This document shows, one piece after another, positions 7,634 through 14,934 of a DNA stretch of 27,710 nt. A program made the translations under genes and the position numbers. How positions within the stretch are numbered: position 1 is the first letter of the stretch; each line of letters starts with the position of its first letter. Origin of the DNA: an uncultured Clostridia bacterium (GTDB taxonomy: Bacteria; Bacillota; Clostridia; Christensenellales; Borkfalkiaceae); contig CALDOZ010000047.1 of the NCBI GenBank assembly GCA_937912025.1, forward strand, positions 1-27,710, given 5' to 3'. Under the pieces are notes generated by a model. That model saw only the letters and a program-made list of their open reading frames with translations. It searched no databases and was not told the DNA's origin.

Positions 7634-7765
7634 TTTCTAAGGCTTTATAATCTACGCATAACTGCGTTAACTGCCAAGTGTTCAAAACTTAGATAACCAA
7701 AAAGGTTAATCTAATCTTTGCTCACTTGTCGAGCCTTGTTCTGCTTGCTTCTAAAACCTTAGAAG
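7634..7765 (+). ncRNA. Long folded RNA element downstream of gap
   Basis: Starting right after the gap stop codon, about 130 bases can fold into one long rod. The outer stem is TTCTAAGG (7635-7642) with CCTTAGAA (7757-7764), extended by TTTA/TAAA past one mismatch. The next stem is CAAGTG (7675-7680) with CACTTG (7723-7728). The apical hairpin is TTAGATAACC (7689-7698) with GGTTAATCTAA (7704-7714), with one bulge and an A5 loop. In the large central bubble the 5' side carries a small hairpin (ACGCA 7654-7658, loop TAAC, TGCGT 7663-7667). No open reading frame or clear own promoter is seen. It is either a structured 3' UTR of gap or a small RNA processed from it. The closed rod with a central bubble recalls 6S RNA, but no sequence signature confirms that. 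Confidence 0.45.
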
Positions 7766-7791
7766 ATAAAAGGTAACAATTAAAAAAATTT

Positions 7792-7834
7792 AACCCACAA
7801 TGACCATCAAGGTCTATTGTGGGTTATTTTTTTT
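7792..7834 (+). terminator. Rho-independent terminator of gap and its 3' element
   Basis: A 10-bp stem (AACCCACAAT with ATTGTGGGTT), extended by GACC/GGTC past a one-base bulge, has loop ATCAA and an 8-T run. The following 90 bases to the glycosidase stop hold only a weak 6-bp repeat (AACACC/GGTGTT) that might serve as a minus-strand terminator. Confidence 0.92.
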
Positions 7835-7925
7835 AAAGTCTTGTTGTACTCGCTTCTACACACTCAAAACACCACTTTGAATAAAATAGGTGTTAGCCTA
7901 ACTTGTTTCTAAACTCTTAAACATA

Positions 7926-9842
7926 TTATCTTTTTAATTTTAATATTAAACACTCGTTTGGTTTGAACGTAATAGTTAAATTATCTATTTTATTATCGTT
8001 TAAATCGTATGCTGTAAAATTATCAAATAACGTTAAAGTTGTTGTTTGAGTAAAACTTGCATAATTTATCAAACAAATAAAAGCGTTGTTTTCATCTATT
8101 ACGTTTTCAGTTAATAATACAAATTTACTGTTTGTATCGGCTAAACGCTTTACGTTTGCTAATTTAATTACTTCACGGTAAAAGTTTTGATAATTAGCGG
8201 TGTCGTTTTTATAAAAAGCAGTAGGATTGTCTGCAAGATATTTTTCAAGTGGTAACGTTAATAAACAAACGTAACCTTTTCCATATTTAGCCTTAAAGAA
8301 CACTCCGTTTCCGTCGCTATCTTGAGCAAGCGTAGTAGCATTTGAGTTTTCAATAACGTAGTTGAATGTGGATTGTATTTTAAAATCTTCACCGTTAAAA
8401 TTAACAGTATTTTCCTTAAAAAGTTTTTCTCTACAAGCAAAATCTATTCCCATAATTTCGTTAACGTATCTTAACAATCCGCAGTCTAACGATATATATA
8501 ATACCGAACCTTCGTTAACGTGATTTAAAACTGCGTCAAAAGTTTGTTTTAATATAGATATGTTTCCGTTAGGGCAAGGGAAAAAGAAAAGTGGAGATTT
8601 TTCTACTTCTAAATCAGTTGCGTAAATAAATTTTGCCGAAACGTTAGATTGTGCTAACAATGAATAAGTTACGCGTAATTTGTTAAGAAGTTCGCAATTC
8701 CCGTCATCACGCTGAACAATTATAGTAGCATTTATGTTTTTAGGTGGTAGTTTACCATCTAATTTTCTTAATACCTTATTAAACTCTACATTTTCTTTTA
8801 CAATAGGTTTCGCATTAAAATCTTTATCAAAAAACCCGTATTTACTACCTATAGTATTCCAACGGTATGGCGCAAAATTGTGATGGCCTTGGTCAAATGC
8901 GCACCACCACATAGTTCCGTTAAAATTGTGGCTAATTGTTGCGTATAAACACGCGCGATAAAAATCCGCCTCAGTTTGTTTGCTGCAATTTAGATATCCT
9001 ATAGAACCAAATTCTTGCGGAAAAGTTGCCGTGTCTGATATATCTTCACATATTTGACATTTAAAAGGTAAATCAATTATAGGAAGTAACGAGTTAACGG
9101 GCGTAAAATTAGTTTGGAAAATGTTGTAAGGGTGTACGGTGTGAATATCGCAAACATCGCCTATGCTTTTTAAATTTACATAGCCTTGTTCAATCGAAAA
9201 CTCATCAAGTCCTGAAATAACGGGGCGTACAGTGTCTACACTTTTTACAGCACCATAAATTACGCTACACCAAACGTAAAAACAATCGATTGGCTCGTTA
9301 TCAGACTTTAAATCTTGCAAGTGTATTGGTTCGTTACCTAAATCCCAAGCAATAATGCAATCTTGATTTTTTAAACGATTTACAAAATAAGTAACAAATC
9401 GTTTTTGCCATTTCATAACTGTATGGTCGGTAAGTAAATTTTTACCGTCAAAAGCCGGCGGAGCGTAATTTCTAAACGACATATGCCCAGTAATTAGCGC
9501 AACAATAAGTTTGAGATCAAACTCATTTGCTAATGAGCAAAATCTTTCAAAGTTTTGCATAGCTTCTTCGCTAACGCCAGCCTTTCCTGCTTCGGTATTA
9601 GGCAACGGATTTTCACCAAACGTGTATTCCATTATTCCACCCGTTTTATATAATGCAGTTAGTGGTTGAAATACAGGCCAAAGCGGGAATACTCGCAAAT
9701 GAGTAACGCCCGCATTTTTGAGTGCGGTAAAGTCCGATCTAATTACGTCTTCGTTAAAATTAGACCACATATTAATAGCACTTTTAGATTCCCAGTAGTT
9801 AACTCCAAGAAAAAACTTATTAAAATTATCAAATTTTTTCAT
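7926..9842 (-). CDS. GH5-like glycoside hydrolase with C-terminal GATase-like domain
   Basis: A 638-residue clan-A retaining glycosidase. The TIM-barrel half (about 10-360) carries the acid/base Glu E171 in LGNEP, HPY at 237-239 and the nucleophile Glu E277 in QEFGS, the spacing of GH5-type mannanases and related enzymes. The C-terminal half has a segment resembling the amidotransferase-like domain of some beta-galactosidases (including GKGYVCLLTLPLE) and ends in a small beta domain. There is no signal peptide, so it should act in the cytoplasm on imported oligosaccharides; the substrate is unknown. An in-frame ATG 60 bases upstream would add 20 residues, but AGGTG sits 6 bases before 9842, so this start is preferred. 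Divergent from an AraC-type regulator that probably controls it. Confidence 0.82.
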   Translation of the reverse strand: MKKFDNFNKFFLGVNYWESKSAINMWSNFNEDVIRSDFTALKNAGVTHLRVFPLWPVFQPLTALYKTGGIMEYTFGENPLPNTEAGKAGVSEEAMQNFERFCSLANEFDLKLIVALITGHMSFRNYAPPAFDGKNLLTDHTVMKWQKRFVTYFVNRLKNQDCIIAWDLGNEPIHLQDLKSDNEPIDCFYVWCSVIYGAVKSVDTVRPVISGLDEFSIEQGYVNLKSIGDVCDIHTVHPYNIFQTNFTPVNSLLPIIDLPFKCQICEDISDTATFPQEFGSIGYLNCSKQTEADFYRACLYATISHNFNGTMWWCAFDQGHHNFAPYRWNTIGSKYGFFDKDFNAKPIVKENVEFNKVLRKLDGKLPPKNINATIIVQRDDGNCELLNKLRVTYSLLAQSNVSAKFIYATDLEVEKSPLFFFPCPNGNISILKQTFDAVLNHVNEGSVLYISLDCGLLRYVNEIMGIDFACREKLFKENTVNFNGEDFKIQSTFNYVIENSNATTLAQDSDGNGVFFKAKYGKGYVCLLTLPLEKYLADNPTAFYKNDTANYQNFYREVIKLANVKRLADTNSKFVLLTENVIDENNAFICLINYASFTQTTTLTLFDNFTAYDLNDNKIDNLTITFKPNECLILKLKR

Positions 9843-9852
9843 ATTACACCTA

Positions 9853-9911
9853 TTGACTTTTTTTAATCTTAATAATACAATTATATTATCAATTAATAGC
9901 AAATACTTGCT
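9853..9911. promoter_or_regulatory. Interleaved divergent promoters and palindrome between the glycosidase and araC-type genes
   Basis: Plus strand: TTGACT (9853-9858), 17 bases, TACAAT (9876-9881), directing the regulator gene. Minus strand: a perfect TATAAT (9885-9880) without a recognisable -35; the position where the -35 should be (about 9903-9908) falls inside the palindrome AGCAA-N4-TTGCT (9898-9911). The two -10 boxes overlap by two bases. This layout fits an activator-dependent glycosidase promoter and autoregulation of the regulator. Sites are read by eye. Confidence 0.5.
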
Positions 9912-9951
9912 TTTTTTTAATATAAAATTTGCATTTTTTAAGGTGTATGTT

Positions 9952-10725
9952 ATGAGTGAAAATTTTCCTAAAATGATAAAAAATGAAAGTGGCGTAGTTG
10001 TTGAGAGTGGAGATGTACGCTCTTTTTATGCACACGTTCATTCATATTACGAAATAATTTTATACGAGTCGTTTGACGGAGAGGTTTACGTTGGAAGCAA
10101 TATTAGCAAAGTAAACGAGCATATAGCGGTGGTAATATGTCCGCTTGACACACACCGCATTTTAGTTAGAGAATCAAATAATGCAAAATACGTTAAAATT
10201 TGTGTTGACGTAAACGATAATTTTAATACAGAAAACTCGTCTTATATTTTAGAAAACATAAATAGCGACGATTTTATAATAAATTTATTCAAACAAATTT
10301 TAATTGAAAATGACAATACTTATAAAAATTTAATTGCAAACTTAATTTTGTATCATTTAAAAAAGTATGGGAAAAGATTATCCGTTACAACAAATGGTAA
10401 AAAAACAATTATGGATGCTTTAAAGTATATAAACGATAATTACTCTAAGCAAATCACGTTAAAAGATTGCGCCGACTATGTTTGTTTAACACCTGAACAC
10501 TTATCTAAAATTTTTTCATTGAATACGGGTATTACGTTTTCTAAATATTTAACGAATTTACGCCTAAACAAGGCCACGGAATTACTTATCAATACAACTA
10601 AAAGCGTTACAGAAATATGTTTTGAATGCGGATTTGGAAATTTATCTCATTTTTTACGTTTATTTACTAAAATTAAAGGAGTATCGCCTTTAAAGTATCG
10701 TAATTTGAAAAGTCAAAGCAAATAA
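9952..10725 (+). CDS. AraC-family transcriptional regulator
   Basis: A 257-residue one-component regulator. The N-terminal part (about 20-90) has the pattern of a cupin sensing domain, with HVHSYYEIILYE at 28-39. The C-terminal part (about 155-252) is the double helix-turn-helix domain, with ITLKDCADYVCLTPEHLSKIF and the hallmark ending VTEICFECGFGN..HFLRLFTK, then GVSPLKYR. The reading frame extends 33 codons upstream, but the AAGGTG site at 9940-9945 points to the ATG at 9952, where the cupin domain begins. Its divergent partner is a cytoplasmic glycosidase, so it probably senses a sugar or oligosaccharide and controls that gene. Confidence 0.92.
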   Translation: MSENFPKMIKNESGVVVESGDVRSFYAHVHSYYEIILYESFDGEVYVGSNISKVNEHIAVVICPLDTHRILVRESNNAKYVKICVDVNDNFNTENSSYILENINSDDFIINLFKQILIENDNTYKNLIANLILYHLKKYGKRLSVTTNGKKTIMDALKYINDNYSKQITLKDCADYVCLTPEHLSKIFSLNTGITFSKYLTNLRLNKATELLINTTKSVTEICFECGFGNLSHFLRLFTKIKGVSPLKYRNLKSQSK

Positions 10726-10734
10726 AAATTCTAT

Positions 10735-10764
10735 AAAGGCAAGCGTGTAAAAACGCTTGCCTTT
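10735..10764 (+). terminator. Terminator after the araC-type gene
   Basis: A 12-bp perfect stem (10735-10746 with 10753-10764) with loop GTAAAA. The T-tract is short, so stopping may be incomplete. The right arm contains the -35 of the next promoter. Confidence 0.72.
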
Positions 10765-10785
10765 AAACGTTGTAAGTAGTAAAAT
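10757..10785 (+). promoter_or_regulatory. Promoter of the SulP gene, inside the preceding terminator
   Basis: TTGCCT (10757-10762), in the 3' arm of the terminator stem, a 17-base spacer and TAAAAT (10780-10785). Start near 10792, leaving a very short leader before AGGAG at 10798. Confidence 0.5.
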
Positions 10786-10810
10786 ATACAAGTTAATAGG
10801 AGTTACAAAA

Positions 10811-12205
10811 GTGAAAGTTTTCGAGCCAAAATTATTGACTTGCTTTAAAGGTTATACAAAAAAACAACTTGTAAGTGACGTTGTTGCGGGAATTATCGTA
10901 GCAATTATCGCTTTACCACTATCTATTGCGCTTGCAATAGCGTCTAACGTGGCGCCTGAAAAAGGTTTATATACTGCAATCGTTGCTGGTTTTATAATTT
11001 CTTTATTAGGTGGAAGTCGCGTTAATATTTCTGGTCCTACCGCTGCGTTTGCAACCATTGTTGCTGGTATCGTTGCTGATAAAGGACTTGATGGTCTTAC
11101 CATTGCAACGCTAATGGCAGGCTTGATGCTTATAATTATGGGCGTATGTAAATTAGGTACTTTAATAAAATACGTTCCTAAAACTATTACGGTAGGGTTT
11201 ACGGGCGGTATTGCCGTTACCATTGTAATAGGTCAGTTAAAAGACTTTTTAGGAATAACTTTCCCAGAAAACTTCAACCCCGTTGAAAGCATAGAAAAAC
11301 TTCACGGCATTATTAGTAATATATCTACTTTTGAAATTTTAGCGCTTGTAGTTGGTGTTGTATCGCTTGCAATTTTAATTGTTTGGCCTAAAATATCTAA
11401 AAAAATTCCCGGTTCGCTAATAGTCGTTCTTATTGGCGGAGTATTATTTGCAGTATTAAGGTCGCTATCGGTTGAAATTCCCGTAAAAACGATAGGTGAT
11501 TTGTATAAGTTAAATTCTGGTTTACCGCCGTTTTCATTTCCTAAATTAAACTTTCAATTAATACTTGAACTCTTTCCAGATGCTTTAACCATTGCAATTT
11601 TAGCGGGTATAGAAAGTTTGCTTTCGTGTGTTGTTTCTGATGGTATGATAAACGATACGCACAATCCAAATACCGAACTTATCGCTCAAGGTTTAGGAAA
11701 CTTAGGCTCTGGCTTGTTTGGGGGTATTCCTGCAACGGGCGCTATTGCAAGAACTGCTGCAAACGTAAGAAACGGTGGAAGAACTCCTATTTCAGGTATC
11801 GTTCACGCCGTAGTATTATTGCTCGTTCTTATTATTTTAATGCCGTACGCAGCGTATATTCCCATGCCAATTATTGCATCTATATTGTTTATAGTTGCTT
11901 ACAATATGAGTGAATGGCGCAGTTTTGTTAAAATCTTCAAGTCAAAAGATATTGCCGACGATATTATTTTAATTGCAACGTTTATTCTTACGATAGTTTA
12001 CGATTTAGTCGTTGCAATAGTTGCAGGTCTTATTCTTCACTATATAATCGTTACAGTTAAAAAGATTAAAAACAATAAAAAACAAGTTGAAAAAACAACG
12101 TCTAATACTAATGAAATTGAAAGTTACGTTGACGTATCCGTCGTTGATGAAGTCGCTATTTCTGATATTGTTGAAAGCGTAGACGTTAACAATGACAAAA
12201 ATTAA
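10811..12205 (+). CDS. SulP-family (SLC26-like) anion transporter lacking a STAS domain
   Basis: An integral membrane transporter of the SulP family, whose members carry sulfate, bicarbonate or other anions. The hydrophobic segments start at about residue 24. The conserved ALPLSIALAIASNVAPEKG region (about 34-52) and SGPTAAF (about 74-80) mark the family. The start is a GTG with AGGAG 8 bases upstream; an upstream in-frame TTG lies in the terminator stem and has no ribosome site. Most SulP proteins end in a cytoplasmic STAS domain; this 464-residue protein ends after the last membrane segment in a roughly 40-residue charged, Asp/Glu-rich tail. Substrate unknown. No clear terminator follows. 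Confidence 0.9.
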   Translation: MKVFEPKLLTCFKGYTKKQLVSDVVAGIIVAIIALPLSIALAIASNVAPEKGLYTAIVAGFIISLLGGSRVNISGPTAAFATIVAGIVADKGLDGLTIATLMAGLMLIIMGVCKLGTLIKYVPKTITVGFTGGIAVTIVIGQLKDFLGITFPENFNPVESIEKLHGIISNISTFEILALVVGVVSLAILIVWPKISKKIPGSLIVVLIGGVLFAVLRSLSVEIPVKTIGDLYKLNSGLPPFSFPKLNFQLILELFPDALTIAILAGIESLLSCVVSDGMINDTHNPNTELIAQGLGNLGSGLFGGIPATGAIARTAANVRNGGRTPISGIVHAVVLLLVLIILMPYAAYIPMPIIASILFIVAYNMSEWRSFVKIFKSKDIADDIILIATFILTIVYDLVVAIVAGLILHYIIVTVKKIKNNKKQVEKTTSNTNEIESYVDVSVVDEVAISDIVESVDVNNDKN

Positions 12206-12278
12206 AACGATAAGGTTTTTATAGCAATTTTATATATTTTACATATCTTTAAATTATTAAATATAGGGTGGTTTTTGT

Positions 12279-12307
12279 TTGACAAATAAAAATCAAAGGA
12301 CTATACT
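12279..12307 (+). promoter_or_regulatory. Promoter of the OFA-type transporter gene
   Basis: Perfect TTGACA (12279-12284), a 17-base spacer and TATACT (12302-12307). The start near 12314 gives a leader of about 28 bases with AGAGG before the ATG. The rest of 12206-12278 is AT-rich without other signals. Confidence 0.85.
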
Positions 12308-12341
12308 CATTAAGTAAAATAAAAAACAAAAGAGGCATTTT

Positions 12342-13601
12342 ATGAAAAATTTATCTAATAAGTGGACTAGAGCGGCTATACCCGCATTGCTTCTCCATAG
12401 TAGTATTGGAACGGTGTATTGTTGGTCATATTTTAGCGGAGCAATACAAAGCGCTTTAGAAGGAAGTTTTGGCGTTGAGGCGCTTGGTTGGGCATTCTCA
12501 CTTGCTATTTTCTTTTTAGGTATGTCGGCCGCTTTCCTTGGCGACTTTGTTGAAAAAGATATTCATAAAGCAAGTTTAATTGCTACTATTTGTTTCGTTT
12601 TAGGCGTTGCAGGTACAGGCTTAGCGATAAGACTTCAAAGTGCAATACTCGTAATAATTTTTTACGGCGTAATAATGGGTATTGGTTTAGGTCTTGGTTA
12701 CCTTTCCCCAGTAAAAACGTTAATGCTTTGGTTTAAAGATAGTAAAGGTTTAGCAACAGGTCTTGCAGTAGCGGGCTTTGGCGCGGCAAAAATGATTTTT
12801 GCTCCTGTTATTACCTATTTTATAAGTTTGGTTGGCGTTGAATTTACTTTATATCTTTTAGCAGGTATTTGGTTTGTAATGATGTTTACCGGACACTTAC
12901 TTCTTAAAAAACCTGAAGGCTGGGTTGAAGCTCACGATAAATTTGAAATTAAAACGTTCTTTAAACGCTTTAAAATTTTCCTTGACCCTAAATTCATTGG
13001 AATTTGGCTTGTTTTCTATTTAAACATAACTTGTGGTTTAGCGCTTATCTCGTTTGAAAAAGACATTTACACGTTTATAGGTCTTACAGAGATAGTAACA
13101 AGTGTATTAGCAACCGTTACGGGCTTATTTAACGCTGGTGGACGTCTTGTATACTCTGCTATTGGCGATCATTTAAAACAACGTAACACAATCTATAAAG
13201 TAATTTTAATAAGTGAAATAGTTATTACTGCCGTTGCGTTATTTAGTGGCGCTATAACTGAAAATGCAACCATAATTTTACTCGTAATTTGCGTTGCGCT
13301 TATGCTTATTGTAAACGCTGGTTACGGCGGTGGATTTAGTAATCTTCCTACCTTACTTTCAGACGTGTACGGAATGGGTAAAATTTCTTCTATTCACGGA
13401 ATTGCGCTTTCGGCGTGGGCGTTTGCAGGTTTAACGGGTAACCAAATTGCAAAAGTAATTATTGATAGTACGGGTAATTATTCTAACGTTTTAATTTTCA
13501 CTTTAATACTTTACGTTATTGCGATGGTTATTGACTTTACTCTTGTAAAAACTCCGCGTAAAACTGAGGAAATAGAAGTTGAAACAACTTCAAACGTATA
13601 A
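12342..13601 (+). CDS. OFA-type major facilitator superfamily transporter
   Basis: A 12-helix MFS permease of the oxalate/formate antiporter (OFA) family, 419 residues. Family-typical features are the N-terminal HSSIGTVYCWSYFSG region, the GIGLGLGYLSPVKTLMLWF segment around helix 4 with the following KGLATGLAVAGFG, and a second half starting near residue 215. OFA proteins exchange monocarboxylates or dicarboxylates; the actual substrate cannot be told. It has its own strong promoter and terminator, so it is transcribed alone. The C-terminus is a short charged cytoplasmic tail. Confidence 0.9.
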   Translation: MKNLSNKWTRAAIPALLLHSSIGTVYCWSYFSGAIQSALEGSFGVEALGWAFSLAIFFLGMSAAFLGDFVEKDIHKASLIATICFVLGVAGTGLAIRLQSAILVIIFYGVIMGIGLGLGYLSPVKTLMLWFKDSKGLATGLAVAGFGAAKMIFAPVITYFISLVGVEFTLYLLAGIWFVMMFTGHLLLKKPEGWVEAHDKFEIKTFFKRFKIFLDPKFIGIWLVFYLNITCGLALISFEKDIYTFIGLTEIVTSVLATVTGLFNAGGRLVYSAIGDHLKQRNTIYKVILISEIVITAVALFSGAITENATIILLVICVALMLIVNAGYGGGFSNLPTLLSDVYGMGKISSIHGIALSAWAFAGLTGNQIAKVIIDSTGNYSNVLIFTLILYVIAMVIDFTLVKTPRKTEEIEVETTSNV

Positions 13602-13643
13602 GAGAAAACACTACTTGAAAAAACAAAATAATATAAATAAAAG

Positions 13644-13675
13644 TACGCAACTATAATAACGGTTGCGTATTTTTT
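13644..13675 (+). terminator. Rho-independent terminator after the OFA transporter gene
   Basis: An 8-bp stem (TACGCAAC 13644-13651 with GTTGCGTA 13662-13669), a 10-base loop and a T6 run. Confidence 0.85.
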
Positions 13676-13696
13676 GTAAAAAATTTATTTAAATTA

Positions 13697-13725
13697 TTGA
13701 AAATATCACTTTTTTTGTGTATAAT
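13697..13725 (+). promoter_or_regulatory. Promoter of the lipoprotein protease gene
   Basis: TTGAAA (13697-13702), a 17-base spacer and a perfect TATAAT (13720-13725). Start near 13732, about 20 bases before the ATG. Confidence 0.78.
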
Positions 13726-13752
13726 AATTTTAGAAATAAAATAAGGAATATT

Positions 13753-14859
13753 ATGAAAAAACAACTAAGTACTAAAATTAAAAAAATAATAACGGCTATT
13801 TTATTAACGCTCACGTTAACTTTTGCGTTGTCAGGGTGTATGATTACAAGTAGTGAGTCCGTTAAACTTAAAACCCCAACCGTTCAATTTGATAGTGTTA
13901 AAGAAATGGTGTATTGGAATAGTGTTGACGGGGCTAATAAGTATACCGTAAACGTTGACGGGCAAGTCGAAACGGTAAACGTTACTTTTTACGATTTATC
14001 TACACTTTCTCAAGGCACGCATCAAATAAAAGTAAAAGCGTTACCAAGTAAACTTGGCGATAAACAGTCAGACTATTGCGCTCCAATAACCGTGTCGGTA
14101 TCTAACGAAGGGGACGGGGGTAGCAACTTGCCGTCGCAAAACCCAAGCGGTAGTAGTGAAAACGTAGAGCAAATAGTAAACGATATATCGGGCGAAATTA
14201 TGCTATCAAATTTCACTATATATCTCACGTCTAAAAAAATCGTTGGTATTACTACGGATGAAACGTCGCTTTCTCAAGGTAGCGGAATGGTGTTTAAAAA
14301 AGTTTTAAACACTTCGTATATGGTAGAAACGTACGATTATTATATTTTAACTAACAACCACGTTATTTATAAAGATACTGCAAATTATAATTCGTTTTCG
14401 TATAGTGTTACGGATGCGTTTAACGTTGAATATAACGCTCAAGTCGTGGCAAACGATCCTAATTACGATTTAGCGGTAGTTAAGTTTTCATCAAAAAAAA
14501 GTTATCCCGTTAGGCCGTTAGCCACTCAAAATTGTAGCGAGGGTGATAAAATTATTTCAATAGGTCAACCAAACGGTCAAAAAAATGCAATTACTTTCGG
14601 TGAAATTTTAGGTTACACTAAAACTGCTATAACCGTTAATCCAAACGCTGATAAATCAAACGTTCAGTTTGACGTGTACCGCCATACAGCGCCAATAGAT
14701 AGTGGCTCGTCGGGTGGGGCGATATTAGATTACAATTTTAATATTGTTGGCGTTAATTACGCATCAAGTGAAACTCAAAGCGGAGCGCATCAATATTCCT
14801 ACTCTATACCTATCGTTAAAGTAAAAGAATTTTTATCGATGCAAAACGTTACCGTTTAA
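13753..14859 (+). CDS. Trypsin-like (HtrA-related) serine protease lipoprotein
   Basis: Exported, lipid-anchored serine protease of 368 residues. A lysine-rich start and hydrophobic core lead to the lipobox ALSGC with lipidated Cys C29. Residues about 40-118 look like a fibronectin-III-type beta domain (phrases YWNSVDGANKYTVNVDG and GTHQIKVKAL), followed by a Gly/Ser/Asn-rich linker. The chymotrypsin-fold domain (about 145-365) has H203 in ILTNNHV, D239 in YDLAVVKF and S320 in DSGSSGGA, the complete catalytic triad. No PDZ domain follows, unlike DegP/HtrA. AAGGA precedes this ATG; an in-frame ATG 36 bases upstream overlaps the promoter -10 and is rejected. Probable role: proteolysis or quality control at the cell surface. 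Confidence 0.9.
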   Translation: MKKQLSTKIKKIITAILLTLTLTFALSGCMITSSESVKLKTPTVQFDSVKEMVYWNSVDGANKYTVNVDGQVETVNVTFYDLSTLSQGTHQIKVKALPSKLGDKQSDYCAPITVSVSNEGDGGSNLPSQNPSGSSENVEQIVNDISGEIMLSNFTIYLTSKKIVGITTDETSLSQGSGMVFKKVLNTSYMVETYDYYILTNNHVIYKDTANYNSFSYSVTDAFNVEYNAQVVANDPNYDLAVVKFSSKKSYPVRPLATQNCSEGDKIISIGQPNGQKNAITFGEILGYTKTAITVNPNADKSNVQFDVYRHTAPIDSGSSGGAILDYNFNIVGVNYASSETQSGAHQYSYSIPIVKVKEFLSMQNVTV

Positions 14860-14873
14860 AATTTAAAAATATA

Positions 14874-14907
14874 ATCGCGTTGCACTAATATTGCAACGCG
14901 ATTTTTT
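14874..14907. terminator. Rho-independent terminator between convergent genes
   Basis: An 11-bp perfect stem (14874-14884 with 14892-14902), a 7-base loop and a T7 run on the plus strand. On the minus strand it is followed by a broken U-rich stretch, so it may also stop the phosphodiesterase transcript, less efficiently. Confidence 0.88.
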
Positions 14908-14934
14908 TACGATTATTTTATTAATACACAAGTT

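Noticed and set aside
7634..7765. Firm naming of the folded RNA as 6S RNA (ssrS)
   Set aside because: Only the overall shape is similar; the length is short for 6S and I see no conserved bubble sequence, so it is left unnamed.
10757..10810. TTG start extending the SulP gene
   Set aside because: The extension would be read through a terminator stem and lacks a ribosome site; GTG at 10811 has AGGAG.
10852..11223. Minus-strand open frame of 123 codons within the SulP gene
   Set aside because: Antisense shadow of a clear membrane protein gene, with no promoter or ribosome site.
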